From NCBI RefSeq assembly GCF_020524485.1, contig NZ_JAIVLF010000001.1:682001-746000 (forward strand): DNA of 64,000 nt. The letters are read 5' to 3'. The position numbers and the translations under genes are program-made. Source of the DNA: Novosphingobium profundi (GTDB taxonomy: Bacteria; Pseudomonadota; Alphaproteobacteria; Sphingomonadales; Sphingomonadaceae). The notes beneath the pieces are model-generated. The model was not told the origin of the DNA and did no database searches. It worked only from the letters and a program-made list of their open reading frames with translations. This document shows, in pieces, positions 43,323 to 50,930 of the stretch (positions are counted from its first letter, which is position 1; the number at the start of each line of letters is the position of its first letter).

Positions 43323-44975
43323 ATGCTGAAGGGGCTACATCCGTCCCGGCGCGCCTTCCTCGGCAGCATGCTTGGAGCAGGCGGTCTTGCCGGACTGGCC
43401 GGATCGGCTCAGGGACAGATCGCGACGAAGCCTGGGCCGGTCGAGCCGACCTGGAATTCGCTGGTGGCGAACTACCGCTACCCGGACTGGTTTCGGGACG
43501 CCAAGTTCGGCATCTGGTCGCACTGGGGGCCGCAGTCGGTGCCCGAGCAGGGCGACTGGTATGGCCGCTTCATGTACATGCAGGGCCACCCCATGTACGA
43601 GCACCATCTGCGCACCTATGGCCATCCCGCTGACACGGGCATGATGGAGGTCCAGAAGCGCTGGACCGCCGACAAGTGGGACCCTGAAGGCCTGATGGAC
43701 CGCTTCGTGAAAGCGGGCGCGAAGTACTTTGTCAGCCTCGCCTGCCATCACGACAACCTGGATTGCTACGATTCCGCGCACCACGGCTGGAACTCGCTGC
43801 GCGTCGGGCCGGGGCGCGACGTGGTCGGGACCTGGGAGAAGGCGGCGCGCCGGGCAGGCCTCAAGTTTGGTGTCTCCAACCACACCTCGCACGCCTGGCA
43901 CTGGTATCAGCCGGCTTATGCCTATGATCCCGAAGGGCCGCGTGCGGGTGAGCGCTACGATGCCTACCATCTGACGAAGGAGGATGGCGCAGGCACCTGG
44001 TGGGAGGGGCTCGATCCGCAGGATCTCTATACCGGCCGCCACATGGTCGCGCCGGACGGCATTGATAGCGTCGCGGCCATGAACGCCTGGCATGACGCGC
44101 ACGACGGTGAGTGGATCGAGACCGTGCCGCCCGGTGACACCGCCTTCGCGCGCCAGTGGTTGCTGCGCCAGATGGACCTGGTGGCAAAGTACCGCCCCGA
44201 CTTCTGCTATACGGACAATTACGAGCTGCCCTTCGGGCCCTATGGCCTCGCCGCAGCGGCCGACTATTACAACCGCTCGCTCGAATGGCACGGCAAGATC
44301 GACGTGGTGCTGACGGCCAAGCAGTTGACCCCGCGCGCGCGCTTCGGGCTCGTGCAGGATGTCGAGCGCGGCTTCACAGACCATCTCTGGGACGAGCCCT
44401 GGCAGACCGACACGTGCCTGGGCGACTGGTTCTACAACCGCGCGCGCTTTACCGACAAGAGCTACGTGCCCGCCGCCGCCGTGGTGCAGCGTCTGGCCGA
44501 CGTCATTTCGAAGAACGGCAACCTGCTCCTGTCGGTGCCCCAGCGCGGCGATGGCACGATCGATGCCGAGGAAGAGAAGATCCTCGACGATCTCGCACGC
44601 TGGTTCGCGGTGAACGGAGAGGCGGTCTATGGCTCGCGCCCCTGGCACGTCTACGGCGAGGGACCGACCCAGCTTCAGGTCGGCATGCAGAACGAGGGCG
44701 GTTTTGAAGGCTTCGTGCCGGGCGACGTGCGCTTCACGACCAGGGAGGACGCGCTCTACCTCTTCGTGCTGGCGACAGGCGATGCGCCGCTCCAGGTCCG
44801 GGCTCTCGGCCGCCGCGCGCTGGCGCAGGCGGGCAAGGGCCGAATTGCGCGGATCACACAGGTGGGCGGTGGCCCGGTGCCCTTCCGTCAGGACGCAGGC
44901 GTGCTGCATCTCGACCTCGCGCCGGGGGACATTTTCGTGCCGGTGCTCAAGATCGAGGGGCCGGGGCTCGTCTGA
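43323..44975 (+). CDS. GH29 alpha-L-fucosidase, Tat-exported
   Basis: This 550-aa enzyme has a twin-arginine signal (SRRAFLGSMLGAGGLAGL) and a GH29 barrel. FGIWSHWGPQSVPEQGDWY and the His-rich ACHHDNLDCYDS blocks are typical, and the likely nucleophile is D298 in FCYTDNYEL. It should remove terminal fucose from fucosylated xyloglucan. I chose the ATG at 43323 over a GTG at 43314 since the Tat signal begins properly there. The second GH35 gene follows 40 bases later. Confidence 0.92.
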   Translation: MLKGLHPSRRAFLGSMLGAGGLAGLAGSAQGQIATKPGPVEPTWNSLVANYRYPDWFRDAKFGIWSHWGPQSVPEQGDWYGRFMYMQGHPMYEHHLRTYGHPADTGMMEVQKRWTADKWDPEGLMDRFVKAGAKYFVSLACHHDNLDCYDSAHHGWNSLRVGPGRDVVGTWEKAARRAGLKFGVSNHTSHAWHWYQPAYAYDPEGPRAGERYDAYHLTKEDGAGTWWEGLDPQDLYTGRHMVAPDGIDSVAAMNAWHDAHDGEWIETVPPGDTAFARQWLLRQMDLVAKYRPDFCYTDNYELPFGPYGLAAAADYYNRSLEWHGKIDVVLTAKQLTPRARFGLVQDVERGFTDHLWDEPWQTDTCLGDWFYNRARFTDKSYVPAAAVVQRLADVISKNGNLLLSVPQRGDGTIDAEEEKILDDLARWFAVNGEAVYGSRPWHVYGEGPTQLQVGMQNEGGFEGFVPGDVRFTTREDALYLFVLATGDAPLQVRALGRRALAQAGKGRIARITQVGGGPVPFRQDAGVLHLDLAPGDIFVPVLKIEGPGLV

Positions 44976-45015
44976 TCGCCCCGGTAGAGAAGGCATGGAA
45001 AGACAGGAGAGAGCG

Positions 45016-46647
45016 ATGTTTCGGCGAATGGTTCGGTGCGGCTTGGGAATGGCAGGCGCTCTGGCGCTGTCGGCCCTGCCCGCGATGGCAGGTGCCGACG
45101 AGTTGCCTCGGATCGCCACGAAGGATGGGCGCCACGCTCTGATGGTCGATGGCGCGCCGTTCCTGATGCTGGGCGCGCAGATCAATAATTCCAGTTCCTG
45201 GCCCGCCGCGATGCCCGGCGTCTGGCCCGCGATGGAGGCCATGCACGTCAACACCGTGGAAGCGCCGATCGGCTGGGAGCAGATCGAGCCGGAGGAAGGC
45301 AAGTTCGACTTCTCCGCCGTCGATACCCTGCTGGACGAAGCCCGCGCGCATGATGTGCGCCTGGTTCTCCTGTGGTTCGCGACCTGGAAGAACACCAACC
45401 CGCAGTACGCACCTGCCTGGGTGAAGCTGGACAACGCCCGCTTCCCGCGCATGCGCCGGGCCGATGGCACCTTCCACTACGCGCTTTCGCCTTTCGCGAA
45501 GTCGACGCTGGAGGCCGACAGCCGCGCCTTCGCTGCGCTCATGGGCCACCTGAAGGAGGCCGATCCGCAGAACACGGTCATCATGGTGCAGGTCCAGAAC
45601 GAGCCGGGCACCTATGGCCTTGCCCGCGACCACTCGCCCGCAGCCGAAAAGGCCTTTGCCGCCCCCGTTCCCGAGGCGCTGCGCCGCCGGACGGGCAAGG
45701 GGAAAGGGACTTGGCAGGAGCTCTACGGGCGCGATGCCGAGCTCTATTTCCACTCTTGGCATGTCGCGCGCTACATCGATGCGGTTGCCGCTGCGGGAAA
45801 GGCGGTAAAGCCGCTGCCGATGTACGCGAACGCCGCGCTGACCGGCAATCCCTTCGACTGGCAGGATCCCAATACCTACGCGAGCGGCGGCCCGGCCAAC
45901 ACCGTGATCGACGTCTACAAGGCGGCCGCGCCGCATCTCGACCTTGTCGGTCCCGATATCTACACCACGAAGCACAAGGATTACCTCGGCTTCCTCGACA
46001 AGTACGACCGCCCTGACAACGCGCTCTTCGTGCCGGAGACGGGTCATGCCAAGGAGTACGCGCGCTTCTTCTTCGAGGCGATGGGGCGCGGCGCGATCGG
46101 CTGGTCGCCCTTCGGGATCGACCGCTTGCGCTATTTGCCGAGCTTTCCCGTGACTTCGAAGCTGAACGACGAGGCGTTGACCCCGTTTTCGGCGAACTAC
46201 GCCCTGTTCGAGGGGCTCGAACGGCTCTGGCCGAAATGGGCCTTTGCGGGCAAGACCTGGGGCGTGGCCGAGCCGGAAGACCCGGCGGACGAACACCGCG
46301 AGGTACTGGACCTCGGCCGCTACAAGGCCGAGGTCAGCTTCGGGCGCGGCGACTGGGGCATGGGCGAGGCCAAGGGCAATGACTGGCCCAAGGGTGGAGC
46401 GGCTATCGCCCAAATCGCCCCCGACGAATACCTTGTCACGGGCCGCTTCGCGCGCGTGACGTTCGAGATGGCGGATCCGGCCCGTGCGAACCTCATCCTC
46501 GATCGCGTCGAGCAGGGCCACTACGACGAGGCAGGCAACTGGGTCTTCGAGCGGGTGTGGAACGGGGACCAGGTCGACTGGGGGCTGAACTTCACCGCCG
46601 CCAACCAGATCCTGCATGTGAAGCTGGCGACATACCCGATCCGGTAA
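45016..46647 (+). CDS. GH35 beta-galactosidase with DUF5597 domain (copy 2)
   Basis: This 543-aa secreted enzyme is a paralogue of the gene at 38505. It has a signal peptide ending AMAGA, acid/base E196 in QVQNEPG, probable nucleophile E341 in FVPETGH and the C-terminal DUF5597 domain. Differences around the active site (QVQNEPGTYG against QPENETGSYR) suggest a different linkage or side chain. CAGGAGAG precedes the ATG at 45016; the open frame upstream overlaps GH29 and is spurious. Confidence 0.9.
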   Translation: MFRRMVRCGLGMAGALALSALPAMAGADELPRIATKDGRHALMVDGAPFLMLGAQINNSSSWPAAMPGVWPAMEAMHVNTVEAPIGWEQIEPEEGKFDFSAVDTLLDEARAHDVRLVLLWFATWKNTNPQYAPAWVKLDNARFPRMRRADGTFHYALSPFAKSTLEADSRAFAALMGHLKEADPQNTVIMVQVQNEPGTYGLARDHSPAAEKAFAAPVPEALRRRTGKGKGTWQELYGRDAELYFHSWHVARYIDAVAAAGKAVKPLPMYANAALTGNPFDWQDPNTYASGGPANTVIDVYKAAAPHLDLVGPDIYTTKHKDYLGFLDKYDRPDNALFVPETGHAKEYARFFFEAMGRGAIGWSPFGIDRLRYLPSFPVTSKLNDEALTPFSANYALFEGLERLWPKWAFAGKTWGVAEPEDPADEHREVLDLGRYKAEVSFGRGDWGMGEAKGNDWPKGGAAIAQIAPDEYLVTGRFARVTFEMADPARANLILDRVEQGHYDEAGNWVFERVWNGDQVDWGLNFTAANQILHVKLATYPIR

Positions 46648-46657
46648 GAAAAGGGCT

Positions 46658-46690
46658 TTCCGAGGGCCATCGCCCTCGGGCTCCCCAAAC
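46658..46690 (+). repeat. Palindromic intergenic repeat, copy A
   Basis: This 33-bp unit contains CGAGGGCCATCGCCCTCG, a 7-bp stem with CATC loop, followed by GGCTCCCCAAAC. It is identical to 50736-50768, and its core occurs inverted at 50882-50907. It lies just after the second GH35 stop. Confidence 0.75.
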
Positions 46691-46693
46691 TGT

Positions 46694-46739
46694 CTGCCTC
46701 ACCTTTCTCAGCCACCGTGGCGCGCGGAAGGTGAGGCAG
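46694..46739. terminator. Hairpin between GH35 copy 2 and the TRIC gene
   Basis: CTGCCTCACCTT at 46694-46705 pairs perfectly with 46728-46739, a 12-bp stem with a 22-nt loop, in the gap between convergent genes. It could end transcription from either side. No strong T-run follows. Like the hairpin at 43055, it contains TGCCTC paired with GAGGCA. Confidence 0.5.
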
Positions 46740-46782
46740 ATAGTATGGGGTCAAGGGGTGATGGCCCCTTGAATCATCACTT

Positions 46783-47427
46783 CTACCCCTTGTGCCGCGG
46801 CAGCCGCAGGCCCCAGTGGATCGCCGCGCCGCGCAGGCAAAAGCCGCAAAGCGTGGCAAGGATCGTCGCGAGCCCGGACGACAGCCCGGCCATGGTCAGG
46901 CCCAGAAAGACACCCGCCGCCAGCAGCGCGGCGGTGACGTAGAGTTCGTTGCGCAGGAGGATCGAGGGGACGCCTGCGACCACGTCGCGGATGACGCCGC
47001 CCATGCACGCGCTCATTACCCCCATGGCTACGGCGGGAAGGGGGGCTGCGCCCAGGCTCAGCGCCTTGCCGGTGCCGAAGACCGCGAAAGCGGCAAGGCC
47101 GCCCGCATCGAACCATTCCAGCGCACGCTCGGGCCAGATGCGGGTGGGCAAGAGCCAGACCAGGATGCCCACTGCGATGCACAGCACCAGCGGGGCGGGA
47201 GAGAGGATCCAGTTGACCTGAACGCCCGTGAAGACGTCGCGCAGCGAGCCTCCTCCGATCCCCGCGACGGTGGCGAAGAAGATAGAGGCGATGATGTCGA
47301 GGTTCTTGCGCGCGGCAACGAGCGCACCCGAAACCGCGAACACGGCGATCCCGGTGTAGTTCACGATGTCGAGGATCGGTCCGACGAGAACGAGTTCAGC
47401 GGGGACGAGTTGGGTGGCAACAGGCAT
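46783..47427 (-). CDS. TRIC/UPF0126-family membrane protein
   Basis: This 214-aa integral membrane protein has seven probable helices in two homologous halves, each with a glycine-rich motif: GIGGGSLRDVFTG in the first and ACMGGVIRDVVAGVP in the second. This is the signature of the YicG/UPF0126 family, structurally related to trimeric intracellular cation channels. It probably conducts monovalent cations. The ATG at 47427 is preferred to the GTG one codon before. Confidence 0.9.
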   Translation of the reverse strand: MPVATQLVPAELVLVGPILDIVNYTGIAVFAVSGALVAARKNLDIIASIFFATVAGIGGGSLRDVFTGVQVNWILSPAPLVLCIAVGILVWLLPTRIWPERALEWFDAGGLAAFAVFGTGKALSLGAAPLPAVAMGVMSACMGGVIRDVVAGVPSILLRNELYVTAALLAAGVFLGLTMAGLSSGLATILATLCGFCLRGAAIHWGLRLPRHKG

Positions 47428-47539
47428 CACCCAGCCTTACACACGCCCGGGCGTGAGGGGGAATAGGGGGCGACCCGCAGGTGCTGCGTTGTCCGAAGGA
47501 ATTTTCATATCGCAGGAATTCGCGGCCCCTGAAACGACA

Positions 47540-47565
47540 GAAGGCGCCCCTGTCGGGGCGCCTTC
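47540..47565 (-). terminator. Terminator hairpin downstream of infC
   Basis: GAAGGCGCCCC (47540-47550) and GGGGCGCCTTC (47555-47565) form a perfect 11-bp stem with a TGTC loop, about 30 bases beyond the infC stop. On the minus strand it is followed by TGTCGTTTC, a weak T-rich tail. Confidence 0.75.
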
Positions 47566-47596
47566 CGGAAGTTCGTGGCGCGAAGGCCCGAGATGC

Positions 47597-48139
47597 TTAC
47601 TTGGGCGAGAGCACCATGAGCATCTGGCGGCCTTCCATGCGCGGGTAGGCTTCGACCTTGGCGATCTCGGCAACGCCTTCCTGCACGCGGCGCAGCAGGT
47701 TCATGCCCAGCTGCTGGTGCGAAAGTTCGCGGCCGCGGAAGCGCAGGGTGACCTTCACCTTGTCGCCCGCCTCGATGAAGCGCTGTACGTTGCGCATCTT
47801 CACGTCGTAGTCGTGGTCATCGATGTTCGGACGCATCTTGATCTCTTTGATCTCCTGCGTCTTCTGGGTCTTGCGCGCTGCGTTGGCCTTCTTCTGGGCC
47901 TCGTAGCGGTACTTGCCTACATCGAGAAACTTGCACACCGGCGGATCGGCGTTGGGCGACACTTCCACGAGGTCGAGGCCGACATCGGCCGCACGCTCGA
48001 TTGCGTCACGCGTCGAAAGGACGCCAACATTCTCGCCGTTCTCGTCGATCACGCGGACCTTGTCGGCTTGGATGAACTTGTTGTAGCGCGGTCCGCTCTT
48101 GACCGGTGGCGCCATCATGCGCCGGGGTGGGGGTGCTAT
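47597..48139 (-). CDS. infC: Translation initiation factor IF-3 (ATA start)
   Basis: This 180-aa protein has the IF-3 N domain ([27 protein letters not shown]), a Lys-rich linker and the C domain ([39 protein letters not shown]). The nearest ATG (48118) has no ribosome site, while ATA at 48137-48139 lies seven bases after GGAG at 48147-48150. infC is the classic gene with a rare AUU/AUA start used for self-regulation, so I place the start at the ATA. If wrong, the protein starts seven codons later. Confidence 0.9.
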   Translation of the reverse strand: MAPPPRRMMAPPVKSGPRYNKFIQADKVRVIDENGENVGVLSTRDAIERAADVGLDLVEVSPNADPPVCKFLDVGKYRYEAQKKANAARKTQKTQEIKEIKMRPNIDDHDYDVKMRNVQRFIEAGDKVKVTLRFRGRELSHQQLGMNLLRRVQEGVAEIAKVEAYPRMEGRQMLMVLSPK

Positions 48140-48146
48140 ATGCGTT

Positions 48147-48150
48147 CTCC
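48147..48150 (-). promoter_or_regulatory. Shine-Dalgarno site that selects the infC ATA start
   Basis: On the minus strand GGAGAACGCAT precedes ATA with seven-base spacing from GGAG. The two in-frame ATG codons are 28 and 31 bases away and have only C/G-rich sequence before them. This decides the non-standard start. Confidence 0.7.
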
Positions 48151-48286
48151 TGAGTCGTTACTCTGAAATCGTGCGAATGCGGGCGTCCTTAATGCGAATC
48201 GTGGCCTCGCGCAAAGTGCGATTTTCCAAACGTTCCACAATGAATGCCCCGGCCGGAGACCCGGCCTTGTTCACTTATATAGGCAA

Positions 48287-48979
48287 TCAGGCCGCTTTTC
48301 GCCAGAGGGGGTAGCGAACAAGCCGTTTTTGCGCCGGGATCAGGGCATCTATGGCCTGGGCGGGCTGTAGCGCACCCAGTATCGCGGGATCGTCGGCCGC
48401 CATGCCTCCGGTGAGCGCGCCGAAGGCCGGGAGGATAAGGCGCGTCTCGCTCGCCACGGTGCAGGCGCGGCGGATGCGGCGCCCGCGTGCGGTCACTTCC
48501 AGACGGGGGTGGAAATGCCCGGAAAGCTCCGGCTCGGTGACGTTGGGCTGAGCCTCGTGGCGCAGCGCAATGCCCGAGACGTGCATTTCTGCCACGCAGG
48601 TGCCGCCCGCCGCCGTTCCCAGTTCGGGGTCGTGGTTGCCGGTGATCCAGACCCATTCGAGTGCGCGGGTGAGAGCATCGAGCATGCCTGCCGCGTGTGG
48701 CTCCAGACGCTCAGGGCCCGCGCTGTCGTGGAAATTGTCGCCGAGCGCGAAGACCCGGCGTGCGCCGGTCTGGCGCACCGCCTGCGCCAGACGCTCGAGC
48801 GTCTCGCGGCTGTCGTAGGGCGGCAGCATCTGTCCGGTGCGCGCGTAGAAGCTGGCCTTCTCCAGATGCAGGTCGGCGACCAGCAGCGCATCCTCGCGCG
48901 GCCAGTAGAGCGCACCGGGGCGCGAACCGGAGCCTTCCAGCAGGACCATTTCCTGCGCGCAGAACGAAAAGGGAACCAT
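48287..48979 (-). CDS. pdeM: PdeM, DNA-repair-associated metallophosphoesterase
   Basis: This 230-aa calcineurin-like phosphoesterase matches the ligase-associated DNA damage response endonuclease PdeM. Metal motifs in order are VADLHLEK, FALGDNFHD, WITGNHDPEL and LSGHFHPR. PdeM genes usually sit next to a Lhr-like helicase; here the neighbour is the divergent hemF, so the usual partner is not seen in the window. Start ATG at 48979. Confidence 0.87.
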   Translation of the reverse strand: MVPFSFCAQEMVLLEGSGSRPGALYWPREDALLVADLHLEKASFYARTGQMLPPYDSRETLERLAQAVRQTGARRVFALGDNFHDSAGPERLEPHAAGMLDALTRALEWVWITGNHDPELGTAAGGTCVAEMHVSGIALRHEAQPNVTEPELSGHFHPRLEVTARGRRIRRACTVASETRLILPAFGALTGGMAADDPAILGALQPAQAIDALIPAQKRLVRYPLWRKAA

Positions 48980-49045
48980 GGCTTTTCCTTGCCGTGTCCG
49001 GTCCGATTTGGCAAGCGCGTGCCAACAACGAGAAACAGGACTGCT

Positions 49046-49909
49046 ATGACCGATTGGGCCCCCTACACCCGCCGCGCCAGCGAATGGTTCGAAACCCTGC
49101 GCAACCAGATATGCGCCGAGTTCGAGGCGATCGAGCGCGAAGCCGGTAGCGAGGCCTCGTTCCAGTACACGCCCTGGCGGCGCGATGCGGTCGACGATGA
49201 AAAGGGCGAGACCGGCGGCGGTACGCGCGGACTAATGAAGGGGCAGGTGTTCGAGAAGGTGGGGGTCAACATCTCCACCGTTCACGGCGCTTTCGGCAAG
49301 GAGTTTGCCGGCTCGATCAACGGGGCCTCGGTGGAGCGCCCGGAATTTTCGGCGACAGGCATCAGCCTCGTTGCGCACATGGCCAATCCGCATGTGCCGG
49401 CGGTCCACATGAACACCCGCTTCCTCACCACGACCAAGGCCTGGTTCGGGGGCGGTGCAGACCTCAATCCGCCGCTGCCCTACGATGAGGATACCGAGGA
49501 ATTCCACGCGGCCTTCAAGGCTGCCTGTGACGCGCATGGCGAGGATTACTACGAGCGCTTCAAGGCTTGGGCGGATGAGTACTTCTATATTCCTCACCGC
49601 AAGGTCCACCGGGGTGTGGGCGGGATCTTCTACGATCACCTCGAATGCGCCGACGAAGCGATGTGGGAGGCGAACTTCGCCTTCACGAAGGCGGTGGGCG
49701 AGGCGTTCCTTGCCATCTTCCCCAAGCTGGTGCGCCGCCGCATGGGGATGGACTTCACGCCCGCCGACAAGGCGCAGCAGCTGGAATGGCGCGGGCGCTA
49801 TGCCGAGTTCAACCTCGTCCATGACCGGGGCACGCTGTTTGGCCTCAAGACCGGCGGCAACATCGATGCCATCCTGATGAGCCTTCCGCCCGAGGCGACC
49901 TGGAGTTGA
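49046..49909 (+). CDS. hemF: Oxygen-dependent coproporphyrinogen III oxidase
   Basis: This 287-aa enzyme uses O2 to decarboxylate coproporphyrinogen III to protoporphyrinogen IX in heme synthesis. Family blocks GAFGKEFAGSINGA, ISLVAHMANPHVPAVHMNTRF, WFGGGADLNP and RGRYAEFNLVHDRGTLFGLKTGG are present, including the conserved histidines. AAACAGGA precedes the ATG at 49046. The stop overlaps the TTG start of map. Confidence 0.96.
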   Translation: MTDWAPYTRRASEWFETLRNQICAEFEAIEREAGSEASFQYTPWRRDAVDDEKGETGGGTRGLMKGQVFEKVGVNISTVHGAFGKEFAGSINGASVERPEFSATGISLVAHMANPHVPAVHMNTRFLTTTKAWFGGGADLNPPLPYDEDTEEFHAAFKAACDAHGEDYYERFKAWADEYFYIPHRKVHRGVGGIFYDHLECADEAMWEANFAFTKAVGEAFLAIFPKLVRRRMGMDFTPADKAQQLEWRGRYAEFNLVHDRGTLFGLKTGGNIDAILMSLPPEATWS

Positions 49910-50715
49910 GCCGCCAGGACTTCTGCAAGGCGCCCTGGGAGGTCGATCTTATGGCCGAAGCCGGGCGCCTGCTGGCCTCGGTCTTCGGGCTGATCGACCG
50001 TACGCCGCTGGCGGGCAAGTCCACGCTGGAAATCGACACCATGGTCGAGCGCTTCATCGTCGATGAACTGGACGCGCGCCCGGCAAGCAAGGGGCAGTAC
50101 GGCTTTCCCTATGTGCTCAATTCCTCGATCAATTCGGTGGTGTGCCATGGCATGCCCAAGGACAGCGATGTCCTGAAGGACGGCGACATCGTCAACTTCG
50201 ACATCACGCTGGAGAAGGGCGGCTACATCGCCGACTCCAGCAAGACCTATCTGGTCGGAGACGTCCACCCGGCCGCGCGCAAGCTGGTCGAAACGACCTA
50301 CGCCGCGCTCTGGAAGGGCATTGCCGAAGTGCGCCCGGGCGCGCGGCTGGGTGATATCGGCCACGTCATCGAACGCCACGCGCATCGCGCGGGCTATTCG
50401 GTCGTGCGCGAGTTCTGCGGGCACGGCATCGGCCAGCAGATGCACGAGGAACCCCAGGTCCTCCACTTCGGCCGCCCGGGTACCGGCGTCCTGATCGAGG
50501 AGGGCATGACCTTCACCATCGAACCGATGCTCAATCAGGGCCGACGCGGCGTGCGCCAGGAGAAGGACGGCTGGACCGTGCGCACGCTCGACGGCGGCCT
50601 CTCCGCACAGTTCGAGCACACCGTTGCGGTTACGGCGAGCGGAGTGCGCGTGCTGACGTTGCGGCCTGAAGAGCGCGCGATGGCCGCGAAGCTGGAGCGG
50701 GCAGGGGCGTTCTAG
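49906..50715 (+). CDS. map: Methionine aminopeptidase type I (TTG start)
   Basis: This 269-aa metalloprotease removes the initiator methionine. The five metal ligands are visible in DIVNFDIT (Asp), GGYIADSSKTY (Asp), GHGIG (His), FTIEPML (Glu) and QFEHTVAV (Glu), with CHGMP near the substrate pocket. The likely start is TTG at 49906, which overlaps the hemF stop and has GAGG ten bases upstream. A later ATG at 49951 has GGGAGG but would delete conserved N-terminal residues. Confidence 0.94.
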   Translation: MSRQDFCKAPWEVDLMAEAGRLLASVFGLIDRTPLAGKSTLEIDTMVERFIVDELDARPASKGQYGFPYVLNSSINSVVCHGMPKDSDVLKDGDIVNFDITLEKGGYIADSSKTYLVGDVHPAARKLVETTYAALWKGIAEVRPGARLGDIGHVIERHAHRAGYSVVREFCGHGIGQQMHEEPQVLHFGRPGTGVLIEEGMTFTIEPMLNQGRRGVRQEKDGWTVRTLDGGLSAQFEHTVAVTASGVRVLTLRPEERAMAAKLERAGAF

Positions 50716-50735
50716 GTTGAAGAAATAAAAGGATG

Positions 50736-50768
50736 TTCCGAGGGCCATCGCCCTCGGGCTCCCCAAAC
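50736..50768 (+). repeat. Palindromic intergenic repeat, copy B
   Basis: Identical over 33 bp to copy A at 46658. It lies just after the map stop and forms, with copy C at 50882, a larger imperfect inverted repeat that fills the 215-bp gap between the convergent map and phoD genes. Confidence 0.75.
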
Positions 50769-50881
50769 CTGTCGAGCGCAGCGCGTTTCTGCAAACGAGC
50801 GCCCGGGGCGAAGCCCCATTGCCCCGCATCCTCGCTTTTGCAGCGCGATGGTTCCGGAGGCGAACTGCCGCTGCCGATTCC

Positions 50882-50907
50882 GGGAGCCCGAGGGCGATGG
50901 CCCTCGG
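50882..50907 (-). repeat. Palindromic intergenic repeat, copy C (inverted)
   Basis: The 26-bp core of the repeat is present in reverse orientation, 24 bases beyond the phoD stop. With copy B it brackets sequences that are partly complementary (a TTTCTGCAAACGAG stretch near 50785 and a CTCGCTTTTGCAG stretch near 50831). The whole looks like a BIME-style bipartite element and could end transcription from both sides. Confidence 0.7.
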
Positions 50908-50930
50908 ATGTCCCTTCTTCTACTTTCCGA

